A stretch of DNA of 64,000 nucleotides, taken from the NCBI GenBank assembly GCA_030407085.1, contig CM059584.1:5022001-5086000 (forward strand). Reading direction: 5' to 3'. Position numbers and translations under genes: made by a program. Positions 23,624 to 34,730 of the stretch are shown here, piece after piece (position 1 is the stretch's first letter; the number at the start of each line of letters is the position of its first letter). This DNA comes from Trichopria drosophilae (taxonomy: Eukaryota; Arthropoda; Insecta; Hymenoptera; Diapriidae). Below the pieces are notes generated by a model, which made no database searches, was not told the DNA's origin, and saw nothing but the letters and a program-made list of their open reading frames with translations.

Positions 23624-23968
23624 TTATAAATCAAGATCTATTCTCTGTTGATGAGTCGACGTAAAGCAAGAATAACAAATTGAAGCATCGCAAGTCTTAC
23701 ACATTTTTCGTGTCTCTTCGAGCAATTGTTTGGAAATTCTTCTAATACCTCCTTTTTCCGCTATTAACCATTTCTTGTATGTCACTTTTTCGTTCGTACT
23801 TTTGTCCAAATAAAATTCAGCAATGGCTAAAGCCATCTCTTTCGCACCTATTTTTCAGTCATTATGCGATGAATTATAAATTACAAGTGCATGACTTATT
23901 CATGATTTGATTAGACGAAGAAGAATCGGCCAAATCCATTTTTTGGCTAGGGCTGTGCAATCATAACA
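23624..23968 (-). pseudogene. piggyBac-type transposase C-terminal relic
   Basis: The minus-strand frame reads a KKWIWPILLRLI-like segment at 23944-23909. Known piggyBac transposases have a K-K-W-x-W-P motif followed by a hydrophobic helix near the C-terminus. It continues in the same frame into 70 open codons ending with C46-x2-C49-x4-C54-x2-C57 and H62, which matches the cysteine-rich zinc-binding tail of that family. Two in-frame stops, at 23900-23902 and 23855-23857, and the absence of the DDD catalytic core show it is dead. It lies 1 kb from a TTAA-CCC terminus at 22607 and is the only transposase-like trace that could relate to the many TTAA palindromes. Confidence 0.7.
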
Positions 23969-24031
23969 GAAGGCGTAGAAATACTAAATAAACTACCAAG
24001 CTAATTCTCAGTTTTCTCCTGTGAAGCTTAA

Positions 24032-24770
24032 GCAATTCTGCAAGCAGTAAGTTACACAGAAAAATCTACTAATACAAATTTCCTGATAAATACGGATTCC
24101 AGAAGTGTTTCACAGGCTCTACAAAATAGGAAAATGGAAAATACAATATTACGGGAAATAACGGAGAAAATCGCAAAAATAAAAAAAACAATTTGGCTTC
24201 GCAGGAAATGAACAGGCAGATGGCGCAGCAAAAAGAGCAAAGTTAATAACCCATTAACGCATAAATATCCCAATATATTACAAGGACTTGAAAAAAAAAG
24301 TAAATACTTTACTAATTTCCAAAAAAATGGGTAAAGTCTAGACACTTTGAGCCCTATATAGCCCTTACTTTTAATAGATACGACCAAGTGCGGTTAACAA
24401 GATTAAAAATTGGATACTCCAATCTAACACACGTTCACCTCATCATAAAAGATAATCAAAAATTCTGCAATTACTGCAACGAAAGCCTAACATTGAAAGA
24501 TATATTGCTAAAGTACCCAGCACCTCAAGAAATTCGACTCAAGAATAAGCTCACTGAAGATCACATCCGACTCAAGAACCGACTCCACTGCTAGGAAATT
24601 ATAAAGTTTCTGAAAGAAACAAATGTATATAGTTTATTATCAAAATGTACTCCAAAATAGTGAATGTATTATGATACACTTATAACAACAATGTGGGCGA
24701 TAATAACCATGTGCAAGGTACATGCTACCTAAAATAAAGAAAATAACAAAAAAAGGGAAAAATATTCATT
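24032..24770 (+). pseudogene. Non-LTR ORF2 relic: RNase H and C-terminal knuckle
   Basis: The frame from 24032 gives a retroelement RNase H segment with INTDSRS, including the conserved Asp, at 24086-24106. A frame change then leads to GNEQADGAAKRA at 24204-24239, the GNE-x-AD motif of RNase H. From 24388 comes RLTRLKIGYSNLTH and then C-x2-C (24466-24477). The usual His and Cys of the knuckle are replaced by Asp and Tyr. Stops, frameshifts and the missing W-x-P-G-H region show decay. RNase H in ORF2 points to I-, R1- or LOA-like clades, unlike the element at 18730. An AATAAAG...AAAAAAAGGG tail near 24735-24770 is the likely 3' end. The open frame at 24052-24387 on the other strand is its shadow. 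Confidence 0.75.
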
Positions 24771-26312
24771 TTTGCTGTTTCTTTCCACTAATTTTTTTTC
24801 TCCATAGTTTTTGAAATAATTATTGAAATTGAATAAATGAGAAATCTTTTCGAACTTTACAATTTCCATCCGTTATTTGTTTTCTTTTTTTAAATGTGTT
24901 AAAATCTGAGCCCTGGAACTATGATATACTACACATCTTTTTTTTAAGGGCTCTAACGATTATATTGATTTTTAGTGTAAAATAGTGGATACCTATAGTA
25001 TTGAACTAAAAAAGAAAACTTTATTTAGATGGACTACTTATTTTCCCGCAGTTCCAGCCCATCGTAGGGTACTTTAACTTGGTTCAGTCGATAGGATTCC
25101 ATTTACTGCATGCAGATGAAATATACAATTCATTTAAGTAAATATAATAAATTATCATCAGTAGTAGCATATGTTGTATAGGTATCTATACCGATCATTG
25201 GCGATCTGAACATAACTTTGGTATCGGTTAAATTAACAAACCAGTACACTTCATTTAGGATCAGTAGTTTTACTTTCCATTAGTATGAAATATTATTTGT
25301 AGTAGTATAAGTAAACTAGTAGTAAATTTCCATTATAGTTAATATTAAACTAGGTTTGTATTTCTCTCTTTGTGCTATAGTTATTATTTACAGATTATTA
25401 ATATTCACCGATATGGCTAGATTTGAAACATATCCAATATTTATTTGTTTCAGACATCCTTTGAGCTATAAATCCATACAGACAATATCAATTGAAACCG
25501 ACAATAAACTATTTCTTTTTCAGTGTGATGGCTTTTAACCTATATCGAAGCAACACCAATATGTGTATATCTATTCATTAAAATTATTGCGCGAAAAGTT
25601 CTGGAGGAGAGGAAAATGTAGCGAATGCTCGCAATGACGATAACAGATGTGCCCGGGATACCGGTCCGGTTATTGTTGTTACTTTCAAATTAAGGAAATT
25701 AATGAAGGCACACGCTCGCCGGCAAATTTGCATCGTGTATTCTCTGATAATATAGCCCGCGGGTACAATGAAACCCGCTTGTCGAGGGTAGCTTCGGTGG
25801 GGATAATTACTTTTAAATAAATATCACCGTCATGCAAACCAAAGTCACACCACACGTGGTCTGGGCGTTTGAATTTCGGCGCGCCGGACTAAAGTTTGTT
25901 AATATTCGTGCCGGAACCATGGTACGGTGCCATCTTTCCGCACATTCGACGTTAATATACGAAACGGCACAGCGAAGCGCTACACACCTATTAACTAACG
26001 AGATTCCAAGTTAGCCTCCTCTGACTTAATGAAGAACTTTGATAGCATTCAACCGGGTCTCTGTCATAGTATTAAACTTTGCTGTGAAATAGCCTCGTGA
26101 TAGCTTTTCGGTCAGTTGTGTGAATAGAGAAAGGAGAAGCTAATACAATTCAGTTATCCAAAATCCTTTCTTCAGCAGCATGCAGATTCGGAGGAATTCT
26201 TTTATTTCCTTTGATATATTTGTATCAATTGCAAAAAGTGATTAAAGAGTAATTAGTTCTTGACTTTTTTTCCCTTAATGTATCGAATTATGGAGGACAT
26301 CAATGATGACCG
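24771..26312. other. Non-coding; GC-richer block 25600-26130
   Basis: The first part is AT-rich and empty. The 25600-26130 block is less AT-rich, non-repetitive, and holds a 60-codon frame (25832-26014) I do not recognise. It is a possible conserved non-coding block. Nothing firmer is visible. Confidence 0.3.
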
Positions 26313-27590
26313 TCCCAGTAAAAAAAGTCCCTGAAAGATCTTTGTAAGATCTCTTACTCGCAGTGAGTCTCGCTTTTGAGACGCAACGAGACGCATGGAA
26401 GATGAAGCATGCCCACAGCATTATGATCCTTCAAAGATACAAGAAAGACGTCTGAGAGACGATCGAAAGATTTCGCAGGATATTTCAGAGATAAAAGTTG
26501 GATGTTTATAAGTTTTGTAACGTTATTTGAGAAATAATTTATTGATCTCGGATAGATGATCACGGGATGTTATAGTGACTTCTGCAAGATGTTTAGGAGA
26601 TAACCCGGTGAAGTAGGAATGAAAGAGAGGAAAACTTGTATACTTTATTATTGTATACGAAATTATTGTATTATGTTTGATCAAATCAATGTGCAAGACC
26701 ACAAATTACAAAATTGTACCCTGCCACAAATCCTGACACTTTGATCCATCCACTATTCTGGGAATTCTGAAAAAAAATATTTCTGTGAAATAAGTTGAAA
26801 ATACACGAAAGCACTCTTAAAGAGCACATCGATGGTTATTAAATATTATTTATTTCAAAAGAGATTTTCAATTCAACAATTTGTTTACGGAGGTTGGACC
26901 GAAACTGTCAAAAAATAATATGGTGGTTTGATAGTTGGACTTGCAATCGCGGTTGCTCATGTTTTCATTTTCTTATTTTTGTGTTTTAAATGGAAGAAGC
27001 TAAACCTCTATGTGCTCTTAAGTTTTTTTTCGTTAATTTATTTTTAATTTATTTTTTTTTTTTTTTTTAAGAATTCCCAGAAAAAAATGGATGGATGATG
27101 AGTCACGAGATGAGGGAGGTTAGAATCGTTAAACTGGTGATCTACTGCATTGATTTCGTCGGTTGTTCTTTGTGTTTTCTCCAGCAACTGTCGATATAAT
27201 GCAGAAATTTCGATGCGGCGAGTTTTTCAACCATTTTATTTTGTTCCACCTACTATAAATTACATAATGTTTTCTCACTTTCATGCGCAGACGTCACCTA
27301 TTTATCTCATAAACATCTTACCGGAATCACTCCAACATCCAGGTTCATCTCTCCGAGTTCATTAAATTATATATCGAAAAACTTAAAAAATCTTGGTAAC
27401 ATCTCTCGTTTCTTGCTGAAACTGCACGAAGTCTTTCATTCGTCTCTCCGATGCCTTTCTTTTATCTTCCTAATATCCCAGTGATTCGTCTCTCATATAT
27501 CTCGTTCCGTCTTATAAGCGAGGTGTCTGCGAGATTGAGGAATGTGAGATCTCTCAAAGATCTTTCGGAGATAATTTTTTTTGGACATAG
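26313..27590. mobile_element. 1.27-kb palindromic element with AGATCT ends
   Basis: The left end (AGTAAAAAAAGTCCCTGAAA then GATCTTTG) and the right end (complement of AAGATCTTTCGGAGAT then T-rich sequence) are inverted copies. Correspondence continues inward: GATCTCGGATAGATGATCACG near 26546-26566 pairs with inverted sequence near 27330-27360, and GGGAATTCTG near 26759 with CAGAATTCCC-like sequence near 27070. Arms are about 500-600 bp and diverged. There is no transposase. Repeated AGATCT/GAGAC motifs in the ends recall 42330-42936. Confidence 0.7.
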
Positions 27591-27739
27591 CCAGTTTATT
27601 ATTCGTAGTTCGAACTTCTGAATCCGAATTTCGATTTAAAATAGTATTATCTAATAGAAGGCCGTAAAACAAGATGGCTCGAATGCGATACCAGTGTTAA
27701 TGGACCAGCGAAGCCGGTGTGTCAAACATTATTTTTCGG

Positions 27740-28010
27740 TACTGAAAGCTGTAAAAATTCGATTTCGCGGACTACGTTTAGTCCGTATGGGTTACGTTTT
27801 TGACAGTGTAGATTTATGTTACACATGATCAGTAAAATTTCATTTTACGGACCGAAAGTAGATCGTAAAAGCAGATTTTACGGCTATAGTAACGAAAAAA
27901 CATTTTTTCGGAAACTATTCTACATTAATTTTAAATTTTGTTAACGAACTAATTACAGATAATTATCTAACTCAAAATAGTTGTATCTACTATATTTTAG
28001 TTGTGAGTAT
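27740..28010. repeat. Module related to 16360-16725
   Basis: TTTTACGGACCGAAAG and further CGTAAAA motifs are followed by a TTTTTTCGG...TTTTAAATT and ATTATCTAACTCAAAATA-like tract, in the same order as in the centre of the 15968 palindrome. This is probably a diverged copy of the same small repeat. Confidence 0.35.
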
Positions 28011-28012
28011 AC

Positions 28013-28203
28013 GGTGCTAGGGTAACTCTCTACACAGCATTTGATCCCCACAAACTTAATATGTAATAATAACACGGAAATTACGCAAGTACCCATCGGT
28101 ACGTACTTATAAATTCAATTTCACAGACGCCCACATGAATAGACGCATACGCATCGATATGCTTGTATGTTAGTGAGTAAGCAGAGAGTTATCTTACTAC
28201 CAC
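28013..28203. mobile_element. Possible small MITE, weak
   Basis: GGTGCTAGGGTAACTCTCTA on the left faces the complement of AGAGAGTTATCTTACTACCACC on the right. That gives imperfect terminal inverted repeats of about 25 bp around a ~140-bp interior. No target duplication could be assigned. Confidence 0.35.
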
Positions 28204-28209
28204 CCTCTC

Positions 28210-30040
28210 ACCATCAGTTTAATTACGAGGGTTTCACATTGAGTAATTCCCTGATGACTGCAAATATTATATTATTTACTTAGTTTGTAATAATAATATG
28301 GAGTTTTGTGTATGGTAAATGTTCTCATGCCTCTTGTTTTTATTTTTCTCAATTTGAAATGCGATTATACAAATGTAAAATGTCTGCCATATCATGACAG
28401 TAATTATAAATCACAAGATTTTCATTTCTGGAGTTTTGGGACCAAACGAATTGTCACAAAGATATAAAAAAAGTTTTAGGTTCTTCTTTTATTGATGTTC
28501 ATTAACCGTGATTTTTTCATAATTTTAGGTCTATGTATAACAACAAAATGTTTATGCATAACTACTTTTTTATTGTGCCAGCCATCTCTTTTCTTCTATG
28601 TAGTTGTAAAGGCCACCTTTTCACATGGGATAACATAATAGAAATTGCAGTCATAATCTGCTTTCTATATCATTTCTTATTTTACTAAATTAACTGCAAT
28701 GTTCTAAACTCGCAGGGGAATTAATAATTGAAGTAAAAATAAAAATAAGTAAGTTAATCTTCCATTATTCCATGAATGATCTTTTAAGTAAACTATTAAA
28801 TAATCTAAATACTAAATGAAGCATTAGCGAGGCGGTAAATCATATGAAAAATATAAATAACTAGCGGTTATACAATACTAGATTTATAGTATTCATATGA
28901 AACTACAAACAGCAAAGATTTTTATTAGATCAGTAATTATTCTCGTATAAAACAAAAAATGTCAGCAGTTAGTGCATTTTATTTAATTAACTAGCTTATA
29001 CCGTTTCTACTTCTGGTGGTAAGTAATAACTTATTAACAGTGGATGTAGTGGCGTTAATTGCATTAATCTCACCTTCTACGTCTTTGGAGTTTACAGCAT
29101 TACATGCGTTATTCATACATGATTTAGTATTTTGCTAAAGTTCAAAATCTCTTGACCTTTATGACCTCTGAAATATTAAAATTAAAGAGTGATTGTACTC
29201 CATTTTAAGCTATTTTTGTATGCAGATGGCACAAGATAATTATGCCAAGTTCGATTAAAATTGAAATAATCTATAAAAAAAGTAACTGCAAATGATCATA
29301 AATCTAACCTTTTTAGCACTACACACTGTATTCTACCTCCATAAGAAATGCTATTTGAAGAGTTAACTTTTGATAAGATCAAAAACTGCTTTGCTATAAC
29401 AGCTTCTGAAGAATACGAGGCATCGAGTTTTCCCTTTTTAATGCAGATGAAATAGAGAGATCAAGTCAGACTATAGGGTAGTAGAATTTAAGGGAACAAC
29501 TGCGAGTGAGAGCTTCCTTGTCGCAGTTTTCTTATCTCATGTAGCAATATCTGAGTGTATCCTGTCTCACTATTACGACTTTTCCTCTTAGGAATTGACC
29601 CTAGAATGGATTTTAGAAGTCATTAAAGCGAGAATATATATTTTCTGTATCCTTTTTTTATAGCATCCCAGAAGTTGTCAACAATGTCCCCATTTCGAGG
29701 TTTATAAAATGTAAGTGAATGGATTAATAATCCCAAAAATAATCTTTCGCTTATATCAAAAGAATGACAAATATTGCAATATTAGTTAACTAAATATATG
29801 ATTACTACTATATGCATGTAATTTTCTTCTAGTAATTCTAAGATATGCTACAAAAGTTATTCGACAGAACTTTCTTGTCACCTTAGTTTATTTGTGAAAT
29901 TAGGTTTAATGTATTAAATGTAAATAAGTATTGATGAAAACAAAAGTTACTAATATTATTGAAATTTAGATTGTAGTTTTACGTCTAAAATTACTTTAAA
30001 TTCTACAAAATATCATTAGGTTCATGTACAATGTATATAC
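28210..30040. other. AT-rich non-coding stretch
   Basis: No open frame above background, no recognised repeat and no RNA gene. Confidence 0.4.
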
Positions 30041-30190
30041 TGATGGAAACACTTCAAAACCCGGATCCGAGGTGTTCACCCGACACAAAGTGTCAGGTCT
30101 TTTTAATTTTCGGATTATTTCATATGTTAGGTTTTTTTTATTGTCGGGTTTTTTAATTATGAGGTGTTAAATCTTTTAAGTTATTGAATT
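30040..30190. repeat. Degenerate array of ~15-bp T6/GTCGG-type units
   Basis: Units such as TTGTCGGGTTTTTTAAT, TGTCAGGTCTTTTTAAT and ATGTTAGGTTTTTTTT repeat at about 15-30 bp. A short inverted part (CACCCGACACAAAGTGTCAGG) lies at the left. It resembles one arm of the better-preserved foldback arrays at 38616-39050 and 48690-48896. Confidence 0.5.
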
Positions 30191-30479
30191 TTTTAGGCGT
30201 TTACCTACTGATAAAAACAAAACAATTAATGTCTTTGCGAACTTTTCTATATATCGAATTTTTAGACAAGAAATGGTATATTTTTATTTTAAACGTAACT
30301 CTTCAGTGTTTTCAGGATATTTATTTAACTTGAAATGTTTTATAGAAATATTTTTAAATAACGGTTAACAGACGAGGGTCCCTACTGCTATACTAGTACG
30401 CCAGAAAATCAAACTACGAAAAATCAGTGTGACTTAAAAAAGAAACGTACAACAAAAAAACACAACGACAAAAACCATT

Positions 30480-30780
30480 CTGACAATTCGTTAAAACAAT
30501 GTACTGTAGATGGTAGGACGTTATCCGCTCGGGTGAAAAATTACGAACACTCGACTTAGTTTTGCGAGAGATAAAATTTTATTTTTATAATATAATTGTG
30601 CGACGAGTTGCCGCTTTGAAGGATTAACAGTCTCTGCCGAAAACGGAAAGGATCGGCGTCGTTGCCAGTGGGAAAGCATGACGTCACAAATTACAATTAA
30701 TGCCGAACGACGGCGTTTATCTATAGCCGCGACAATTCAAATTTTTCAGGTGTACAAATCGTAACAGTAGATATGAAAAA
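30480..30780. other. GC-richer unique block with a CRE-like site
   Basis: Less AT-rich than its flanks and not visibly repetitive. It contains the CREB-type palindrome TGACGTCA near 30679. No frame or RNA gene is recognised. It could be regulatory DNA. Confidence 0.25.
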
Positions 30781-31316
30781 TACATCAACTCTAAATAATT
30801 ATTTATATTAATTTCGTTTGATTATTTTTTCTTTATATTGGTATATTTTTGAACATGTACAATAATTACACAACAAAAAATTATAGTTATAGGATAGCTT
30901 CGATCCCCCTATCGTATGTTCAGTCAAATTAGCTTCCATTACAGGTCGTACCTCAAGAATTGATAATTTAAAATTACGGAACAATTATCGCTTATATAAA
31001 ATTTAAAAATTATTGAAATATGATTAAAATGCTGTGATGCATTTTTAATTGATCCAATTCAGTTTTAAGACGTTATTCTATAAGTTTTTCGGTATTTATG
31101 ATCGCTAATTCAAGTATAAACAAGGTGGCTATATTCTTTTAGTACTTACTAAGGTTCAATGCCTCCTCAGTGTTAGTATTAATCGGTATTATATACAATC
31201 TACTTAACATAATCATAATTGTTTGTGCTTAATTCAGGAAACGAACATAATCTGAAGAGACACCATTAAATTGCTTTCAATTTAGATACATTCAGCAATA
31301 AAAAAATTATGAATAA
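30781..31316. other. Non-coding, nothing recognised
   Basis: AT-rich, with no recognisable element or coding signal. Confidence 0.4.
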
Positions 31317-33088
31317 ATTATATACATAATTTATACATAATCATCCACGTACAGATTATGTATGGAATTAAGCACGCATAGTCTATACACAATGTACACA
31401 AAATGTATATTAAAAATAATAATTATAAAAATGTAATGTACTAATAATAACAAGCTTTATTTAACCAATTTCTATGTCTGAAAAATAAATACATTTGATC
31501 TAATGATTCTGCGATCTGGGTTAAAATTTCAAGTGACGGAAGGAAGACATAAAAAAATAAAGGCACATGAATAAATGGAACATTTCATTTAAAATAAAAC
31601 ATCCACCGACATCCGACTTCAAAACTGATGTCCGCTGATCAATGACCACATTTTCCTTGATTGTCACGAACTGTCAAATATCACCATGAAAATCATCAGC
31701 AGCCTCAAATCTGGATATCTGACCCAAAGAAAATCGAAATCCGAAAAAAAGGCTAAGTTGCTGAAGGTATGCTGATTTTTAAAATGCGAATTTTTCTTAC
31801 AGTATCCGTCGAACTTCCATAAAAGTACGTCATAAATAAATGACCAACTAAATGGTCAAGTAAGATCATTAAATAAATAATAGTAAAATGCAATTTTCCA
31901 ATCTTTTTCCAATTTTACAAATAATTTTTAGAATTATACTTGCTGATGATTTTCTTAGTGTCACGTGAAATCACCGTACAAATACGTCTGCGGTGATTCT
32001 TCTCTCCTTTCCTACACGCCTAGCAGGCTGTCAGGAAATCAGTGCAGTTGCAGTTTGCGACTACTGGACCCGTGGAGATGCTGTGAAATAATATGGATTA
32101 ATGTAAGGTAGTTCCTTGTAAAAAAAGTACAGAATAGCATTTTGCCAAGGTCATTAGATGTAGTCCTTCTGGTAACTTTCTCGGCTACATATCAAAATCG
32201 CGCGTATTTATACACGAGCCGTAACTCAAAAACTAAGTTTGATTGGTCACTAATTAATGGCAGGGGTTGCGATTCTCTGCCCTTTTGTGTACGGTACGAT
32301 TATTACCATAAAAAACGATAAAATATTGAACTTTTTGTGTCTAGGTATTTTTCTCTTGTGCCTAGAGATTTTTTTTGAAAGCAGAACTTAGAAAAAATTA
32401 TTAGACATAACAACATGAGAATTTTCTTTTTTTTGAATCGATATCTCTACCGTAGATATAGTAATCCTGCAAGATAAATCTTTTTAATGACTAATTGCAT
32501 GACTGCAGAATTAAACATCAATTTAATTAAGATATTAATATAAATTAATTAAATTAGAACTTTAATTATCTAAACTATCAACAGTCACTTGGTTTTAAGT
32601 ACAAATACCTTTTTTAAAGACCAGTATTGAAGCTTAATTCGGGAAAATTTGGATAAAAAAAAGGATTAATTATTCATTTTCGTAAATGTCGGTAATTTCA
32701 AATATTCCTTATTAAATATAATGTTTGAGTTCTCGGAATGTAACGTCAAATACGGAGAATTAAATTTAAATAAGTATATTCGAATTAAGTGTTTATATAA
32801 TAGAGATTCTACGTGAATGTTCAAATTACATCTTTTAGTCAATGTAACGCAATTTTATTTTTTGGTTGAAATTTGATGCATAAAAAATGCATCCGCCACA
32901 GTTTCATTTCCTGTTTAATAATATATACCTCATTTTTGAAGATGCTTGGTCGTGTCATCGTTGCGCCGATTGTGCTTTTGCTCTTTTCTTCAATTTATAT
33001 ATCTTATGTATAGACTATATATAGATCATATATGTTCAATTCTATACATAATCTATATAAATCGATGATTATGTATAAATTATGTATA
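31317..33088. mobile_element. 1.77-kb element with ~80-bp terminal inverted repeats
   Basis: The left arm (31317-31392) and right arm (33005-33088) are inverted copies sharing CATAATTTATACATAATCAT, GATTATGTATGGAATT-like and TAGTCTATAC segments. The interior has no transposase frame. It contains one copy of a 97-bp repeat whose twin abuts the right end. The arms are AT-rich and partly self-complementary, so chance similarity inflates the match, but ordered agreement over 80 bp supports a real pair. Confidence 0.5.
32207..32303 (+). repeat. 97-bp direct repeat, copy 1
   Basis: Starts TTTATACACGAGCCGTAACT and ends GTACGGTACGATTAT. It matches 33090-33186 at 96 of 97 positions by my count. It contains a small GGCAG/CTGCC stem. 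No terminal repeats or frame are visible. Confidence 0.9.
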
Positions 33089-33089
33089 A

Positions 33090-33186
33090 TTTATACACGA
33101 GCCGTAACTCAAAAACTAAGTTTGATTGGTCAATAATTAATGGCAGGGGTTGCGATTCTCTGCCCTTTTGTGTACGGTACGATTAT
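33090..33186 (+). repeat. 97-bp direct repeat, copy 2
   Basis: Twin of 32207-32303, the single difference being A for C in GGTCA(C/A)TAATT. It begins exactly where the right arm of the 31317-33088 inverted repeat ends, sharing the TTTATAC overlap. Confidence 0.9.
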
Positions 33187-33393
33187 GACTTGATGCTCTG
33201 AGTTCAAATAAATAAGACTTTTTGGAGAAACTCTTTAACAAATGAAATTAATATAACCAAATGGTTCTCCCTAACTTTCGATTGCGAATGTTGCAGTCGA
33301 AATTGTGAATTACATACTTTTTTAAATAAAAATCATAACAACAACAAACCAGGCACTCGAGTTCATGGAAATCGGTTCATCGCATTTTAACAA

Positions 33394-33432
33394 ACTAGCC
33401 TAACCTAACCTATCCGAACCTAACACAACCTA
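33394..33432. repeat. Short CCTAA telomere-type tract
   Basis: GCCTAACCTAACCTATCCG followed by CCTAA-like units is a degenerate run of the arthropod telomere repeat TTAGG read on the other strand. It is too short to be a telomere and is either an interstitial remnant or part of a dispersed repeat. Confidence 0.5.
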
Positions 33433-34150
33433 AATTATGGATTTTAGTGAACACACACCTGAACGATTTTTTGAAATTTTCAATATTTGATGAGATAACC
33501 GCAGTAACACATGATTTATGGTAGTTTTTTATGGTTTTCACCATGATAATCAAGTTTGCGACAATTTTCACTATGATTTTCGTAGTTAGAGCAACACAAT
33601 ACACAAGTGCACCAAGTTTCAGACTGATCGGAGGAATCCGTTTTTTGAAAGCACACCCATAGCAAGTCCTGAAATAAGAAATATTTGGACTAAAGTGCTT
33701 CATGTGACGTGAATTTTAATGTTATTTCATCAATGAATTTTTAGATTAACATGTCATCTTCCAAACCTTGATATTGACATTTTTATGCTTTCGTGTGTAC
33801 TTGTAAATAATAAATATATATAAAATAATAATAAATGTTTTCCATGTATACTTAAACTTAAATAGATTTGATTATTTTCTGTCGCTTTATAAATAAGTAA
33901 TATAATTTTGCTTTGTTTAGACATTGTTAAATATAATTTGAGGAGTTCTTCAGCTTAATTTAAAATTTCTGTCCATTATTAACTCGGAAAATTGTTTTTC
34001 TATCTCGCCGCTCACCATCAACACCGAAGAATCCTTTCCAAGCAATTAAATGAAAAATTGTATATAATACGAAAGTTAAAAAAGATCATAATAAAAGTTT
34101 GCCAACTTTTTCAACATCTGGAAGGCATTTATCGAATTGCATTAAGTCAC
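33433..34150. other. Non-coding, nothing recognised
   Basis: A 97-codon minus-strand frame (33410-33703) runs through the telomere-type tract and shows no recognisable protein features. The remainder is AT-rich. Confidence 0.35.
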
Positions 34151-34730
34151 GAGTAAAGTTCGAACGGTCCTCGTTAAAAAAAAGATATCGATGTCTCAGC
34201 CTATGAAAGAAACATCGTCAGACCGCGAATGAACGAAGAAGTCCGTACAAAGCGAATTCTGGTTTCTTCCCGACAACCTTATTCCACTTTTCGGTGTGAA
34301 CAATGGGCACGAGTTTAAAGTAATCTGGCGAAATGGGCTTTTCATTGCGCTTTAATAGTCCGAGAGCCCGATCGGGAGCGAAAAGCGACGGAATTATTGG
34401 AACTGCATTTAATTAACTACAACGCTCGACGTAATGTACTTTAGTCCGTTGGGTAATTTCATGAAAAAGTCGAGTGGCGTCGTTTTAATAACCCAAAGCA
34501 GTCCAGCTTTTATTAACGAGTTTCTACTGTTCCTAGGAAATGTATAAAGTAGCCGAGACGCTCGCTGCGGTGATATCGAGTGAACATCAGCTTAATGGGA
34601 GGTCCGTGAAACGCCTCGTTAGTGGTGCTATACCAAAGAAATTAAACTCTTCTCGTGCGCTAAGAGAATACAGATCGAACGGGTTAAATCGGTCGACCCA
34701 CGCACGTGCCAGCCATAGCATCAGCTAACA
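34150..34730. other. GC-richer unique block
   Basis: A non-repetitive, less AT-rich stretch with a 62-codon frame (34540-34728) of no recognised family. Its even composition and lack of decay resemble the blocks at 14700-15840, 56500-57900 and 60290-60770. It could be conserved non-coding sequence. Confidence 0.25.

Noticed and set aside
24052..24387. 111-codon minus-strand open frame
   Set aside because: It is the antisense shadow of the RNase H relic on the plus strand, whose motifs are recognisable.
33410..33703. 97-codon minus-strand frame
   Set aside because: It runs into the CCTAA telomere-type tract and has no protein features.
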